NCBI GenBank assembly: GCA_947503345.1
Contig: CANNCW010000004.1
Location: 1-64,000, forward strand
Reading direction: 5' to 3'
Length of the DNA: 64,000 nucleotides
Source: an uncultured Kangiella sp.
GTDB lineage: Bacteria; Pseudomonadota; Gammaproteobacteria; Enterobacterales; Kangiellaceae
The notes under the pieces are model-generated. The model was not told the DNA's origin. It saw only the letters and a program-made list of their open reading frames with translations, and did no database searches. This document shows positions 9,674-17,268 of this stretch, piece by piece; the stretch's first letter is position 1; the number at the start of each line of letters is the position of its first letter. The translations under genes and the position numbers were made by a program.

Positions 9674-10959
9674 ACACGCAAAAGATCTTGCCAGCGACTG
9701 GTGTAGTGGGCTGAGAGTGAGTTTGCTCGCATTGCCCACTTTTTGTTAAAGCCGAGACTGGCGAAGTGGGCTATATCTTTGCCAAACCGTTTGTTAATAG
9801 AATCGATGCTTTGCATTAGTTCAGGGCGCTCAGGTAAAGCTGTGAAAAAGTCTGACTGATGTCCTTGTTTGTCTTTTATACCGTTTAGCATTACACCTGC
9901 CTTTTTGTAATTCACACCTCGTCGATAGAGTTTTTGTAAGCCTTTTTCAACTGCTTGAATAAATAGCCCTGTATCATCAGTGGCTTCGGAAAAACGAATC
10001 GTGATCTGCGGTTTATAGTTAAAACTGTGGTTTTTGTTGCTAGGTTTGGCGTAAACAAAAAGTGAAATGCTACTAGCTAAAGATTTTTGCTTGCGCAGTT
10101 TTTCACAGCAACGAGTTGCGTGGTAACTCAGTGCTTCTTTTAGATCTTGATAGTTGGTAATTGCTTGGCCGAAAGAACGCGAATTTAATATTGATTGCTT
10201 TGGTTGTGGTGCTTGATCAAAGCTTAAACATTCCTGTCCTCGCAGTTCTAATACCATGCGCTCCATATTGACTGAGAACCTGCGCTGAAGCACTTTAAAG
10301 TCCGCATTATGTAAGTCCCATGCATTCAAGATATTTTGCTGAATTAGTTTTTTTGCCAGTTGATGACCAACTCCCCATATATCGCGAACAGGAATTTGCT
10401 TTAGTACCCAATGTTTTTGTTGTTCACAACTTAAATCGATCACCCCATGACTAGAGAGCTTGTGCTTTTTTGCATAATGGTTGGCGACTTTAGCTAAAGT
10501 TTTCGTTGGTGCCAACCCAATACAAACAGGTAGGGATAAAACACGTTGCAATTCATTTTTTATATGTAAGTTATGCTCGATTAGGCTTTTATTGGTTAAG
10601 TGCTCCGTAAAGCCTTCGAAGCATAAAAATGACTCATCAACAGAGTAGGGGACTACTTTATCGCAATGTTGCTGTAAAACGTTGTTAAAACGTGCCGAAA
10701 TATCACCGTAAAGGCCATAATTAGAAGAAAATGTGGTGATTTTATGTTGAGCAATCAAGTCTTTGGCTTGAAAATAAGGCGTAGCCATTTTAACACCCAA
10801 GGCTTTTGCCTCATCAGATAAAGATATAATGCAACCATCATTATTACTTAATACGATTACAGGCTTGCCATCTAAATCAGGGCGGAACATACGCTCGCAT
10901 GAAACGTAAAAGCTATTAACATCACATAGAGCATAGGTTTTATTATTTTTTTTGCTCAA
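9670..10959 (-). CDS. umuC: DNA polymerase V catalytic subunit UmuC (Y-family translesion polymerase)
   Basis: I place the start at TTG 10959-10957, five bases after the umuD stop. It gives MSKKNNKTYALCDVNSFY, as expected for UmuC, and 429 residues against 422 in E. coli. The frame can be extended to 11004, but that would run into umuD. Y-family catalytic acids are present: D13 (LCDVNSFY) and D108-E109 (YSVDESF). The palm/finger phrase SNNDGCIISLS, the little-finger domain and the C-terminal UmuC-specific DUF4113-like region follow. With UmuD' it forms Pol V, which copies past lesions during the SOS response. It is cotranscribed with umuD; no second promoter is visible. Confidence 0.95.
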   Translation of the reverse strand: MSKKNNKTYALCDVNSFYVSCERMFRPDLDGKPVIVLSNNDGCIISLSDEAKALGVKMATPYFQAKDLIAQHKITTFSSNYGLYGDISARFNNVLQQHCDKVVPYSVDESFLCFEGFTEHLTNKSLIEHNLHIKNELQRVLSLPVCIGLAPTKTLAKVANHYAKKHKLSSHGVIDLSCEQQKHWVLKQIPVRDIWGVGHQLAKKLIQQNILNAWDLHNADFKVLQRRFSVNMERMVLELRGQECLSFDQAPQPKQSILNSRSFGQAITNYQDLKEALSYHATRCCEKLRKQKSLASSISLFVYAKPSNKNHSFNYKPQITIRFSEATDDTGLFIQAVEKGLQKLYRRGVNYKKAGVMLNGIKDKQGHQSDFFTALPERPELMQSIDSINKRFGKDIAHFASLGFNKKWAMRANSLSAHYTSRWQDLLRV

Positions 10960-10964
10960 AGTAA

Positions 10965-11387
10965 CTACCTGAAGTTTCTTGCTAAACCAGTAACCACGCC
11001 CCAAATTGTTAGTTGGTTTTCACCAGTGATGTAAATATCAGGGTAAGCTTTGTTCTCTGCTTGCAAACGCAGTTTTCCTCGGGTTTTAAGGCGCTTCACC
11101 GTGAATTCATTATCCAATAGAGCCACTACAATATCATTGTCTTGGGCGTGAAGTGAGCGATCAATGACTAGAATATCATTTTGAAAAATACCAGCTTCAA
11201 TCATCGAATCACCTTCAACTCTGGCAAAAAAGGTGGTTGCAGGCTGCTTAATCAACAACTGATCTAAGCTTAAAGTATCTTCCATATGCTCATCTACCAC
11301 GCCAGGAAAACCCGCAGAGACTTTGCCAGAATATAGAGGGACTTCTGAATACTGGCCTGTGGGCGAGAAAATAGAAACTTTACTCAT
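10965..11387 (-). CDS. umuD: Translesion polymerase V autoproteolytic subunit UmuD
   Basis: 140 residues, the usual length. The LexA/signal-peptidase-like fold is evident. The cleavage site is Ala25-Gly26 (VSAGFPG), the nucleophile is Ser61 (VEGDSMIEAG), and the general base is Lys98 (EFTVKRL). RecA-stimulated self-cleavage would give UmuD', the partner of UmuC. It is the first gene of a two-gene operon. The roughly 50 bases upstream contain a TATAAT-like box on the minus strand (11436-11441) and an AACTAGTT palindrome (about 11410), but no CTGT-N8-ACAG LexA box that I can find. Confidence 0.95.
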   Translation of the reverse strand: MSKVSIFSPTGQYSEVPLYSGKVSAGFPGVVDEHMEDTLSLDQLLIKQPATTFFARVEGDSMIEAGIFQNDILVIDRSLHAQDNDIVVALLDNEFTVKRLKTRGKLRLQAENKAYPDIYITGENQLTIWGVVTGLARNFR

Positions 11388-11441
11388 AATTTAAAAATAA
11401 AATTACTCTCAACTAGTTTTATATGATTAAAAAATTATAGA

Positions 11442-11897
11442 TTATTTAATACGCCTTACTTTAAAGCTATAATTTAACCCTTCTACATTCATCAGATATG
11501 CACCAAAGCTTCCTTTTCTGATAGTGATTTTTGGATTTTGGACAGGAAAGTATTTTTTATTAGAACTACGAATGACCCAAACTTCACCATTAGAAGTTTT
11601 GATCTTCATTCCTTTTTTCCAATACTTGAAATTACCTATAATGGTGTAATGTATATTATCTGGTTGTTGTGATGCTATTTTACGTTCGAGACCAAAAATA
11701 CTTTCCTTTGTATCTAGATTCTCTTGTTCCGAGTTTTTCGTTACAGCATTCTTACGAAATAAGTTGTCATAACATGTAAGCCTTTGTTGGTTATTCTCAG
11801 TATCGATACAGTCTTGCAAACTATCATTAGAGTGTATGGAAGATGAAAAGCCTAGGGCAATTAATGTTAATAAAAAGAGTGATTTTGTAGGTCTCAT
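11442..11897 (-). CDS. Small periplasmic protein with N-terminal C-x(n)-RLTCYD motif
   Basis: 151 residues. Signal peptide 1-23 (MRPTKSLFLLTLIALGFSSS). The mature N-terminus carries DCIDTENNQQRLTCYDNLF, a Cys-pair pattern shared by many exported proteobacterial proteins of unknown function. The C-terminal half is beta-rich (EVWVIRSSNKKYF, KITIRKGSFGAY) and ends SFKVRRIK. It lies between umuD and the divergent uvrY gene. No enzymatic motif is seen, so the function is unknown. Confidence 0.7.
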   Translation of the reverse strand: MRPTKSLFLLTLIALGFSSSIHSNDSLQDCIDTENNQQRLTCYDNLFRKNAVTKNSEQENLDTKESIFGLERKIASQQPDNIHYTIIGNFKYWKKGMKIKTSNGEVWVIRSSNKKYFPVQNPKITIRKGSFGAYLMNVEGLNYSFKVRRIK

Positions 11898-11904
11898 TAA
11901 AGTC

Positions 11905-11933
11905 TTGATATAGAAATTGAATTTGAGTAATCT
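11905..11933 (+). promoter_or_regulatory. Candidate sigma-70 promoter for uvrY
   Basis: TTGATA (11905-11910) and TAATCT (11928-11933) are 17 bases apart and lie 31 bases before the chosen uvrY start. This is a motif match only. Confidence 0.4.
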
Positions 11934-11964
11934 ACTAACAATAAAACTTTATGGCAAGGATAAT

Positions 11965-12606
11965 ATGATCAAATTAATGTTAGTGGATGATCACGATTTA
12001 GTTCGCATGGGCTTAGGACGCTTACTTGCTGATCAAGATGGCATCGAAGTCGTAGCTGAGGCTGAAACCGGAGAGGATGCCTTAAAAAAGCAACGAGAGC
12101 ATCAGCCAACAGTTGTTTTGATGGATGCTAATATGCCAGGCATTGGCGGTTTAGAAGCTACTCGCCGTATGTTGCGTTTTGACCCAGATGTTAAAATCAT
12201 CGCTTTAACCGCGCATATTGCTGAGCCTTATCCAAGTCAATTTCTAAGTGCGGGAGCCATGGGCTATCTAACCAAAGGTGGCGACATCGAAGAAATGGTT
12301 AAAGCCGTTCGCTCGGTTAGTCGTGGTAAAGTATATCTTGCTCCAGAAGTTGCGCAAGAAATGGCTTTGGCGCAATTTAAGCAAAAAGATGATAACCCAT
12401 TTAACCAACTTTCCGAGCGTGAAATGCAAGTCATGCTGATGATTACACGTGGCGAAAAAGTTCAAGATATTTCTGAAAAGCTTCATTTAAGCCCTAAAAC
12501 TGTTAATAGTTATCGTTATCGGTTGTTTGAAAAGCTCGATGTAGAAAATGATGTGAGCCTGACTCACCTTGCATTGAGGTATAAGGTCATTGAGCCACAA
12601 GATTAA
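11965..12606 (+). CDS. uvrY: UvrY/GacA-family response regulator (FixJ/NarL type)
   Basis: The frame opens upstream at TTG 11917, but ATG 11965 has an AAGGA site four bases upstream and yields MIKLMLVDDHDLVR, the normal family N-terminus (213 residues; E. coli UvrY has 218). Receiver domain: D8, D9, phospho-acceptor D54 (VLMDANMPG), the conserved Thr in IIALTAH and Lys in YLTKGG. A LuxR-type helix-turn-helix spans about 147-192 (LSEREMQVMLMITRGEK, LSPKTVNSYRYRLF). Family role: it is phosphorylated by BarA and drives CsrA-antagonising small RNAs. It lies 15 bases before uvrC, the conserved enterobacterial operon. Confidence 0.95.
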   Translation: MIKLMLVDDHDLVRMGLGRLLADQDGIEVVAEAETGEDALKKQREHQPTVVLMDANMPGIGGLEATRRMLRFDPDVKIIALTAHIAEPYPSQFLSAGAMGYLTKGGDIEEMVKAVRSVSRGKVYLAPEVAQEMALAQFKQKDDNPFNQLSEREMQVMLMITRGEKVQDISEKLHLSPKTVNSYRYRLFEKLDVENDVSLTHLALRYKVIEPQD

Positions 12607-12621
12607 GCTACAGGCTGGCTA

Positions 12622-14457
12622 ATGAACTCGCCAGAAAAACAAGATACTTTAAAACCATCTATAAAAAAAATATTGCAGTATTTAAGCGCTAAGCCTGGCG
12701 TATATCGGATGCTGGATATTAATGGTGATATTCTTTATGTAGGTAAAGCCAAGAATTTATCTAATCGAGTTAAAAGTTATTTCGTAAAAAATCATACGTC
12801 GCCAAAAACTCAATTAATGGTGTCTTATGTTGAAGATATTGCAACGACGGTTTGTGAAACTGAAACTGAAGCGCTGTTATTAGAAAATAACTTAATAAAA
12901 AAACATCGCCCACGCTTTAACGTTTTATTCAGAGATGATAAATCTTACCCTTATATTTTCTTATCAAAAGAAACTTATCCGAAACTGGTTTATCATCGTG
13001 GAGCGAAAAAGCAAAAGGGCGATTACTTTGGTCCTTTTCCAAGTTCAACAGCGGTAAGACAAAGCTTATCTTTGATGCAAAAAACTTTTAGAGTTAGGCA
13101 GTGTGAAGATAGTTATTTTGCTAATCGCTCTCGTCCCTGTTTGCAATATCAAATCAAACGTTGCACTGCACCATGCGTCAATTATATATCTGAAAAGTCT
13201 TATGCAGAGGATATAGATAGTATTCGACAGTTTTATAACGGACGTAGTGAAACGGTCATTAAGGCTATACAAATTAAAATGGAGCATGCTTCCGAAAGTC
13301 TACAGTTTGAAGATGCTGCTCGATATCGTGATCAAATTAAGAATTTACGCCATGTCATTCAAAAGCAAGCCATTAGCGGTTCTGATGCGGACTTAGATGC
13401 TGTTGCAATTGAGTATGCTTCGGGTATTGCCTGTGTTCTAGTGTTGTTTATTCGCCAAGGTCAGATAGTCGGTAATAAGTCTTATTTCCCTAAAGTACCT
13501 AAAGACACCGAGTTAAGTGAAGTTTTAGAGACGTTTTTGAGACAATACTATCTTTCTGATGCAGAAGTGCCGAAACGAGTTTTAATTCAAAAATCCACAG
13601 AGGGTCTTGAGCTAATTCAAGAAGCCGTTTCTGCATCCCAACAACGAAAAATTGAATTTAAAATCCCAGTGCGTGGTCAGCAGAAAGAGTGGTTGAATTT
13701 TGCGCAAAAGAATTCGGCTCATTCTTTAAGAAGTAAACTTAACCATAAAACCAATGTGTTTGAACGTATTAGCAAGTTACAAGAGGCGCTTGATTTAGAT
13801 CGTTTACCTAAATACCTAGAATGTTTTGATATTAGTCATACTCAAGGAAATCAAACAGTGGCTTCATGCGTGGTGTTTGATGAGCAAGGGCCAAAAAAAT
13901 CTGCTTACCGAATATTTAACATTTCCGGTATAACAGCTGGCGATGACTATGCTGCCATGAAACAAGCTTTGCAACGACGTTATGGTCGATTAAATGATGA
14001 AGGCAAGCCTTTACCAGATTTGGTTATTATTGATGGTGGCAAAGGTCAGTTGACGCAGGCCGAAGACGTATTCACCGAACTGGGGCTAGATACAGGTATT
14101 TTATTAGGAGTATCCAAAGGTAGTGATAGGAAAGTTGGCATGGAGCTTTTGTGGCAAGTAGGAGAACATCGGCCAATCCAGTTAGATGAGTCCAATAAAG
14201 GATTACATCATATCCAACACATACGTGATGAAGCGCATCGTTTTGCAATAACTAAACACCGGCAACAAAGAAAGAAATCAGCTACTAAATCATTATTGGA
14301 AGAAATCCCCGGAGTTGGTGCAAAAAGACGACAATCCTTGCTGAAACATTTCGGTGGCTGGCAAGAAGTGGAAAAGGCAAGCATTAAAGATATTGCAAAA
14401 GCACCTGGGATCAGTTTGGCATTAGCTGAAAAAATTTATGATTATTTACATGGATAG
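12622..14457 (+). CDS. uvrC: Excinuclease ABC subunit UvrC
   Basis: 611 residues, full length. The N-terminal GIY-YIG nuclease makes the 3' incision: PGVYRM at residues 25-30, YVGKAKNLSNRV at 39-50. A Cys-containing segment follows (RPCLQYQIKRCTAPCVNY). A UVR helix pair for UvrB contact lies near 210-240 (ESLQFEDAARYRDQI). The RNase H-like nuclease (5' incision) starts near ECFDISHTQG and includes VIIDGGKGQL. Tandem helix-hairpin-helix motifs close the protein (EEIPGVGAKRRQSLLKHFGG). It acts in nucleotide excision repair with UvrA and UvrB (uvrB is at 33520). Confidence 0.97.
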   Translation: MNSPEKQDTLKPSIKKILQYLSAKPGVYRMLDINGDILYVGKAKNLSNRVKSYFVKNHTSPKTQLMVSYVEDIATTVCETETEALLLENNLIKKHRPRFNVLFRDDKSYPYIFLSKETYPKLVYHRGAKKQKGDYFGPFPSSTAVRQSLSLMQKTFRVRQCEDSYFANRSRPCLQYQIKRCTAPCVNYISEKSYAEDIDSIRQFYNGRSETVIKAIQIKMEHASESLQFEDAARYRDQIKNLRHVIQKQAISGSDADLDAVAIEYASGIACVLVLFIRQGQIVGNKSYFPKVPKDTELSEVLETFLRQYYLSDAEVPKRVLIQKSTEGLELIQEAVSASQQRKIEFKIPVRGQQKEWLNFAQKNSAHSLRSKLNHKTNVFERISKLQEALDLDRLPKYLECFDISHTQGNQTVASCVVFDEQGPKKSAYRIFNISGITAGDDYAAMKQALQRRYGRLNDEGKPLPDLVIIDGGKGQLTQAEDVFTELGLDTGILLGVSKGSDRKVGMELLWQVGEHRPIQLDESNKGLHHIQHIRDEAHRFAITKHRQQRKKSATKSLLEEIPGVGAKRRQSLLKHFGGWQEVEKASIKDIAKAPGISLALAEKIYDYLHG

Positions 14458-14518
14458 CTTTATATTAATAAACAATTAGTTAGAATGGATTGGCAATAAC
14501 ACTAACGGGGAATGCGCA

Positions 14519-15085
14519 GTGTGGAATCTGCCTAATATATTAACAGCCTTTCGGATCGCTCTCGTGCCTTTATTTGTTCTATTCTTTTACATAGACACAA
14601 ATGAAGCTCGCTGGATCACTCTAGCAATCTTTTGTATTGCCTCTGCTACAGATTTTTTTGATGGCTTTTTAGCAAGACGCCTAAAGATCGAATCGCCGTT
14701 TGGCGCCTTTTTAGATCCCGTTGCAGATAAATTAATGGTGGCAATAACGCTGATATTGTTAGTAGAGCGTGAAGCAACCGTATTATTGGCTATTCCAGCA
14801 ATGGTGATCATAGGCCGTGAAATAACGGTCTCGGCGCTAAGAGAGTGGATGGCTGAAATGGGATCACGAGCCGTTGTTCAAGTTTCATGGGTTGGTAAAA
14901 TCAAAACTGTATGCCAGTTATTCGCCATATTTTTATTGCTATTGTCTTCGCCTGCTATATTTAACGTTCCAAAGCAATTTGGCTATCTTTTCATGTGGAT
15001 AGCAGCATTATTAACTATATGGTCAATGTTTAACTACCTTCGAGCTGCTTGGCCTCACTTGACAAGTGAAAAGAAAGACGGATAA
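14519..15085 (+). CDS. pgsA: CDP-diacylglycerol--glycerol-3-phosphate 3-phosphatidyltransferase
   Basis: 188 residues from GTG 14519, with an ACGGGGAA ribosome site upstream. The first residues MWNLPNILTAFRI match the family start. The CDP-alcohol phosphotransferase signature D-xx-DG-xx-AR...G-xxx-D-xxx-D is complete (TDFFDGFLARR, FGAFLDPVADK). Several membrane helices follow. It makes phosphatidylglycerophosphate, the first committed step to phosphatidylglycerol and cardiolipin. It follows uvrC by 61 bases and precedes the tRNA cluster, the enterobacterial order. Confidence 0.96.
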   Translation: MWNLPNILTAFRIALVPLFVLFFYIDTNEARWITLAIFCIASATDFFDGFLARRLKIESPFGAFLDPVADKLMVAITLILLVEREATVLLAIPAMVIIGREITVSALREWMAEMGSRAVVQVSWVGKIKTVCQLFAIFLLLLSSPAIFNVPKQFGYLFMWIAALLTIWSMFNYLRAAWPHLTSEKKDG

Positions 15086-15202
15086 TAATCCGACTTACCG
15101 TTAGCGCCATTGCTCAATATCGTTAATTTGGTTGAAAAAACGGCAGTTTGTATAAGAGCTAACCAATGGTAAACAAAGTGCTAAAAAAATTACTTTTTTG
15201 TG

Positions 15203-15230
15203 TTGACACAATGCAATTTCACAGTAAAAT
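15203..15230 (+). promoter_or_regulatory. Sigma-70 promoter of the tRNA cluster
   Basis: A consensus TTGACA (15203-15208) is 16 bases from TAAAAT (15225-15230). The expected transcript start is only a few bases before tRNA-Gly, as usual for stable-RNA operons. Confidence 0.75.
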
Positions 15231-15245
15231 GCACGCCACAACGAC

Positions 15246-15321
15246 GCGAGAATAGCTCAGCTGGTAGAGCACAACCTTGCCAAGGTTGGGGTCGGGAGTT
15301 CGAACCTCCTTTCTCGCTCCA
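15246..15321 (+). tRNA. tRNA-Gly(GCC)
   Basis: 76 bases including an encoded CCA. Acceptor GCGAGAA pairs with TTCTCGC. The anticodon arm CAACC-TTGCCAA-GGTTG gives anticodon GCC. The TPsiC arm with GTTCGAA is present. First of three tRNAs in the glyW-cysT-leuZ-like order. Confidence 0.97.
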
Positions 15322-15326
15322 AATTC

Positions 15327-15357
15327 AAAAACCTCGGTGTCAATGCCGAGGTTTTTT
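15327..15357 (+). terminator. Rho-independent terminator or processing hairpin between tRNA-Gly and tRNA-Cys
   Basis: Stem AAAACCTCGG (15327-15336) pairs with CCGAGGTTTT (15345-15354), followed by T residues. Its place inside the tRNA cluster implies partial readthrough or a separate promoter for the two downstream tRNAs; no strong second promoter is visible. Confidence 0.75.
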
Positions 15358-15377
15358 TATCAGCAAAAGCTGGATAA

Positions 15378-15451
15378 GGCTGAGTGGTAGAGTGGCTATA
15401 CAGCGGATTGCAAATCCGTGGACGTCGGTTCGACTCCGGCCTCAGCCTCCA
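15378..15451 (+). tRNA. tRNA-Cys(GCA)
   Basis: 74 bases with encoded CCA. Acceptor GGCTGAG pairs with CTCAGCC. The anticodon loop TTGCAAA gives GCA. The TPsiC loop GTTCGAC is present. Confidence 0.97.
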
Positions 15452-15481
15452 CTTTAATGTTGATAGAACCAGTCATCTGAT

Positions 15482-15568
15482 GCCCAGGTGGCGAAATTGG
15501 TAGACGCAGGGGACTTAAAATCCCCCGGTGGCAACACCGTGACGGTTCGAGTCCGTCCCTGGGCACCA
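15482..15568 (+). tRNA. tRNA-Leu(UAA)
   Basis: 87 bases with encoded CCA and a class II variable arm. Acceptor GCCCAGG pairs with CCTGGGC. The anticodon stem GGGGA/TCCCC encloses CTTAAAA (anticodon TAA). A tyrosine-recombinase remnant starts about 30 bases downstream, so this gene has probably served as an integration site. Confidence 0.97.
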
Positions 15569-15583
15569 TTATGAACGAAGCAT

Positions 15584-15610
15584 AAAGCCTTGATTATTCA
15601 AGGCTTTTTT
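15584..15610 (+). terminator. Rho-independent terminator of the tRNA cluster
   Basis: A perfect 10-bp stem AAAGCCTTGA (15584-15593) / TCAAGGCTTT (15598-15607) with a TTAT loop and T tract. It overlaps the 3' end of the minus-strand integrase remnant. Confidence 0.9.
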
Positions 15611-15864
15611 GTATTTGATGGTTTTTCATCTTGAGCTACGTTTGAGTTCGATCCCACCAACTGCGTCATTTTTTTGACTTGAGTTCCCAGATCTTCAGCG
15701 GCCTGTCGTTTCACCTTATCATTCAAATGAGCATATCGATTGGTCATGGACAAGGAGCTATGACGTAACATATCTCTAATAGTGGTCAGTGAAATATTTG
15801 GATCCGATGCAAGCCAACTTGCATAACTATGTCTTAAGTCATGAACTCTAACATGCTCCATATC
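15598..15864 (-). pseudogene. C-terminal stump of a tyrosine-recombinase (phage-type integrase)
   Basis: About 87 residues remain: HDLRHSYASWL (box II His and Arg), LRHSSLSMTNRYAHL (second His and the Tyr nucleophile), then a charged tail. The N-terminal domain and the box I Arg are missing. The frame runs straight into the left end of the IS element at 15865, and no matching N-terminal part is found beyond the right end at 16664. So the gene was not simply split; its upstream part was deleted. The position just downstream of tRNA-Leu is typical of an island or prophage integrase at its att site. Confidence 0.85.
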
Positions 15865-15884
15865 GGCATTGTCAACTTAACTTC
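15865..15884 (+). repeat. Left terminal inverted repeat of the IS6-family element
   Basis: A 20-base end that is repeated inverted at 16645-16664 with two mismatches. It abuts the last intact codon of the integrase stump. Confidence 0.85.
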
Positions 15885-15919
15885 TGGCGAATGAAGAAAT
15901 ATCAAAGATTGTAGATAAA

Positions 15920-16624
15920 TTACACGATCACCAAACTCTGGGCACAACTAACCTGTGCCCACACTTTAAATGACCTTTCTCTGAGCAATCGATAAGTGCT
16001 GGCTTTAGCCAAATGTCTTTGGTGTCGAAATAAGTTGTTGATTACCCCATGATTGGATAAAAATAGCTGAACGTGCTTCATGGACTTGAAGTTGCGCATT
16101 TGCCGTTGTTGTTGCCGAGTTTTTTGATGGGAAACTTCAGCAATGTTATTAGCGTATTGCCGAGTACTATGCTTAACGCTAACACCTAATTCATGGAGTG
16201 AAGCTTTATAGCTTCTAAGTTTATCAGTAGTAATAATGTTAGGTTTTCGAGGTTGACCTTTAAATAGTTTCCTAAAGAATTTAAGTGCGGCTTTCTTGTC
16301 TCGCTTCTTGGAAACAAAGACATCCAGCTCACAGCCGTCTTGGTCAACGGCTCGCCATAAGTAGTGAGTTTGGCCTTTAAACTTGATGAAGACTTCATCT
16401 AAATACCACTTATCGCCGAGCTTGCCTTGTTTCTTCTTTAGCTTCTGATTAATTGGTGGAGTAACTTTTAAACACTACTGTCGAATGGTTTCGTAAGAAA
16501 CGATAATTCCTCTTTCAGCCAAGATATCTTCAATATCCCGAAAGCTAAGGGTGAATCGGTGATAAAGCCAGACAGCATGACTGATGATTTGGCTCGGGTA
16601 GCGGTAGCGTTTATAAGTATTCAT
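15920..16624 (-). pseudogene. IS6-family DDE transposase with an internal nonsense codon
   Basis: Translating the minus strand from ATG 16624 gives MNTYKRYRYPSQIISHAVWL and FRDIEDILAERGIIVSYETI, the IS6/IS26-type N-terminus. A TAG at 16475-16477 stands where the family has Trp in IRxWCLK. The same frame then continues intact to TAA at 15920, with the DDE residues in place: D of KWYLDEVFIK, D of ITTDKLRSY, E of IAEVSHQKT. Total 234 codons, the normal family length. One TGG-to-TAG change explains the loss. Confidence 0.85.
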
Positions 16625-16644
16625 CAGTAGTATGCTACAGGATT

Positions 16645-16664
16645 GAAGTTAAGTTGACAGTGTC
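16645..16664 (-). repeat. Right terminal inverted repeat of the IS6-family element
   Basis: Inverted copy of 15865-15884. On the plus strand it contains TTGACA (16654-16659) pointing toward purE. Confidence 0.85.
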
Positions 16665-16758
16665 TCTATATTTATTGTCTTTATATTTATATAATATCAA
16701 ATGATAAGTTTTATAAGTAATGCATTTATATATTATGCACCATAGTTGAGAGTGAAGA

Positions 16759-17268
16759 ATGAGTCTTGATAAAAGTAAGCCGTTAGTTAGCATTGTTATG
16801 GGTTCTAAGTCGGATTGGGGTAGTATGCAAAATGCAGCTGATTCGCTGGACAAATTGGGAGTGCCTTATGAAGTTGAGGTGGTTTCCGCGCACAGAACGC
16901 CAGATAAGATGTATAAGTTTGCGGAGCAGGCTGAGGCTCGTGGTATCCAAGTTATTATTGCAGGAGCTGGCGGTGCGGCGCACTTGCCAGGCATGATTGC
17001 TGCTATGACTTCTTTGCCTGTACTTGGGGTGCCGGTTAAATCGCGTACTTTAAATGGTATTGACTCATTACTTTCGATTGCTCAAATGCCAGCTGGTATT
17101 CCTGTGGGAACTTTGGCTATTGGTGATGCTGGCGCTGCTAATGCAGGTTTATTTGCTGGTAGTATTTTAGCTAACCAATACGCAGAAATTAACCAAGCAT
17201 TAAAAACCTTTAGAGCGACTCAAACGCAAACGGTTATGGATAATCCTGACCCACGCGAGGCTCTATAA
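16759..17268 (+). CDS. purE: 5-(carboxyamino)imidazole ribonucleotide mutase PurE
   Basis: 169 residues, class I bacterial length. The substrate-binding loop GSKSDWGSM is at 15-23, SAHRTP at 43-48, and the Gly-rich stretch [12 protein letters not shown] near 74-85. It converts N5-CAIR to CAIR in purine synthesis. A GAGAGTGAAG ribosome site precedes ATG 16759. It abuts purK with no spacer, so the two are cotranscribed. Only about 95 very A+T-rich bases separate it from the IS element, so its promoter must lie there or in the IS end. Confidence 0.97.
   Translation: MSLDKSKPLVSIVMGSKSDWGSMQNAADSLDKLGVPYEVEVVSAHRTPDKMYKFAEQAEARGIQVIIAGAGGAAHLPGMIAAMTSLPVLGVPVKSRTLNGIDSLLSIAQMPAGIPVGTLAIGDAGAANAGLFAGSILANQYAEINQALKTFRATQTQTVMDNPDPREAL

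Larger units (their letters stand above)
15865..16664 (-). mobile_element. IS6-family insertion sequence (about 800 bp), inactive
   Basis: Near-perfect terminal inverted repeats: the left end GGCATTGTCAACTTAACTTC (15865-15884) matches the complement of 16645-16664 at 18 of 20 positions. They enclose one DDE transposase frame of IS6-family type, broken by a stop. Flanks 15857-15864 and 16665-16672 agree at 6 of 8 bases, both differences being C/T, so a decayed 8-bp target duplication is possible but not shown. It lies between an integrase stump and purE. Confidence 0.85.

Noticed and set aside
15200..15457. Plus-strand frame across the tRNA cluster
   Set aside because: It is made of the tRNA-Gly and tRNA-Cys genes and the hairpin between them.
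16186..16398. Minus-strand frame inside the IS element
   Set aside because: It is out of frame with the transposase, whose true frame carries the family motifs and DDE residues.
15857..16672. 8-bp target-site duplication flanking the IS element
   Set aside because: Flanks match at only 6 of 8 positions, and a deletion on one side is likely, so a true duplication is not demonstrated.
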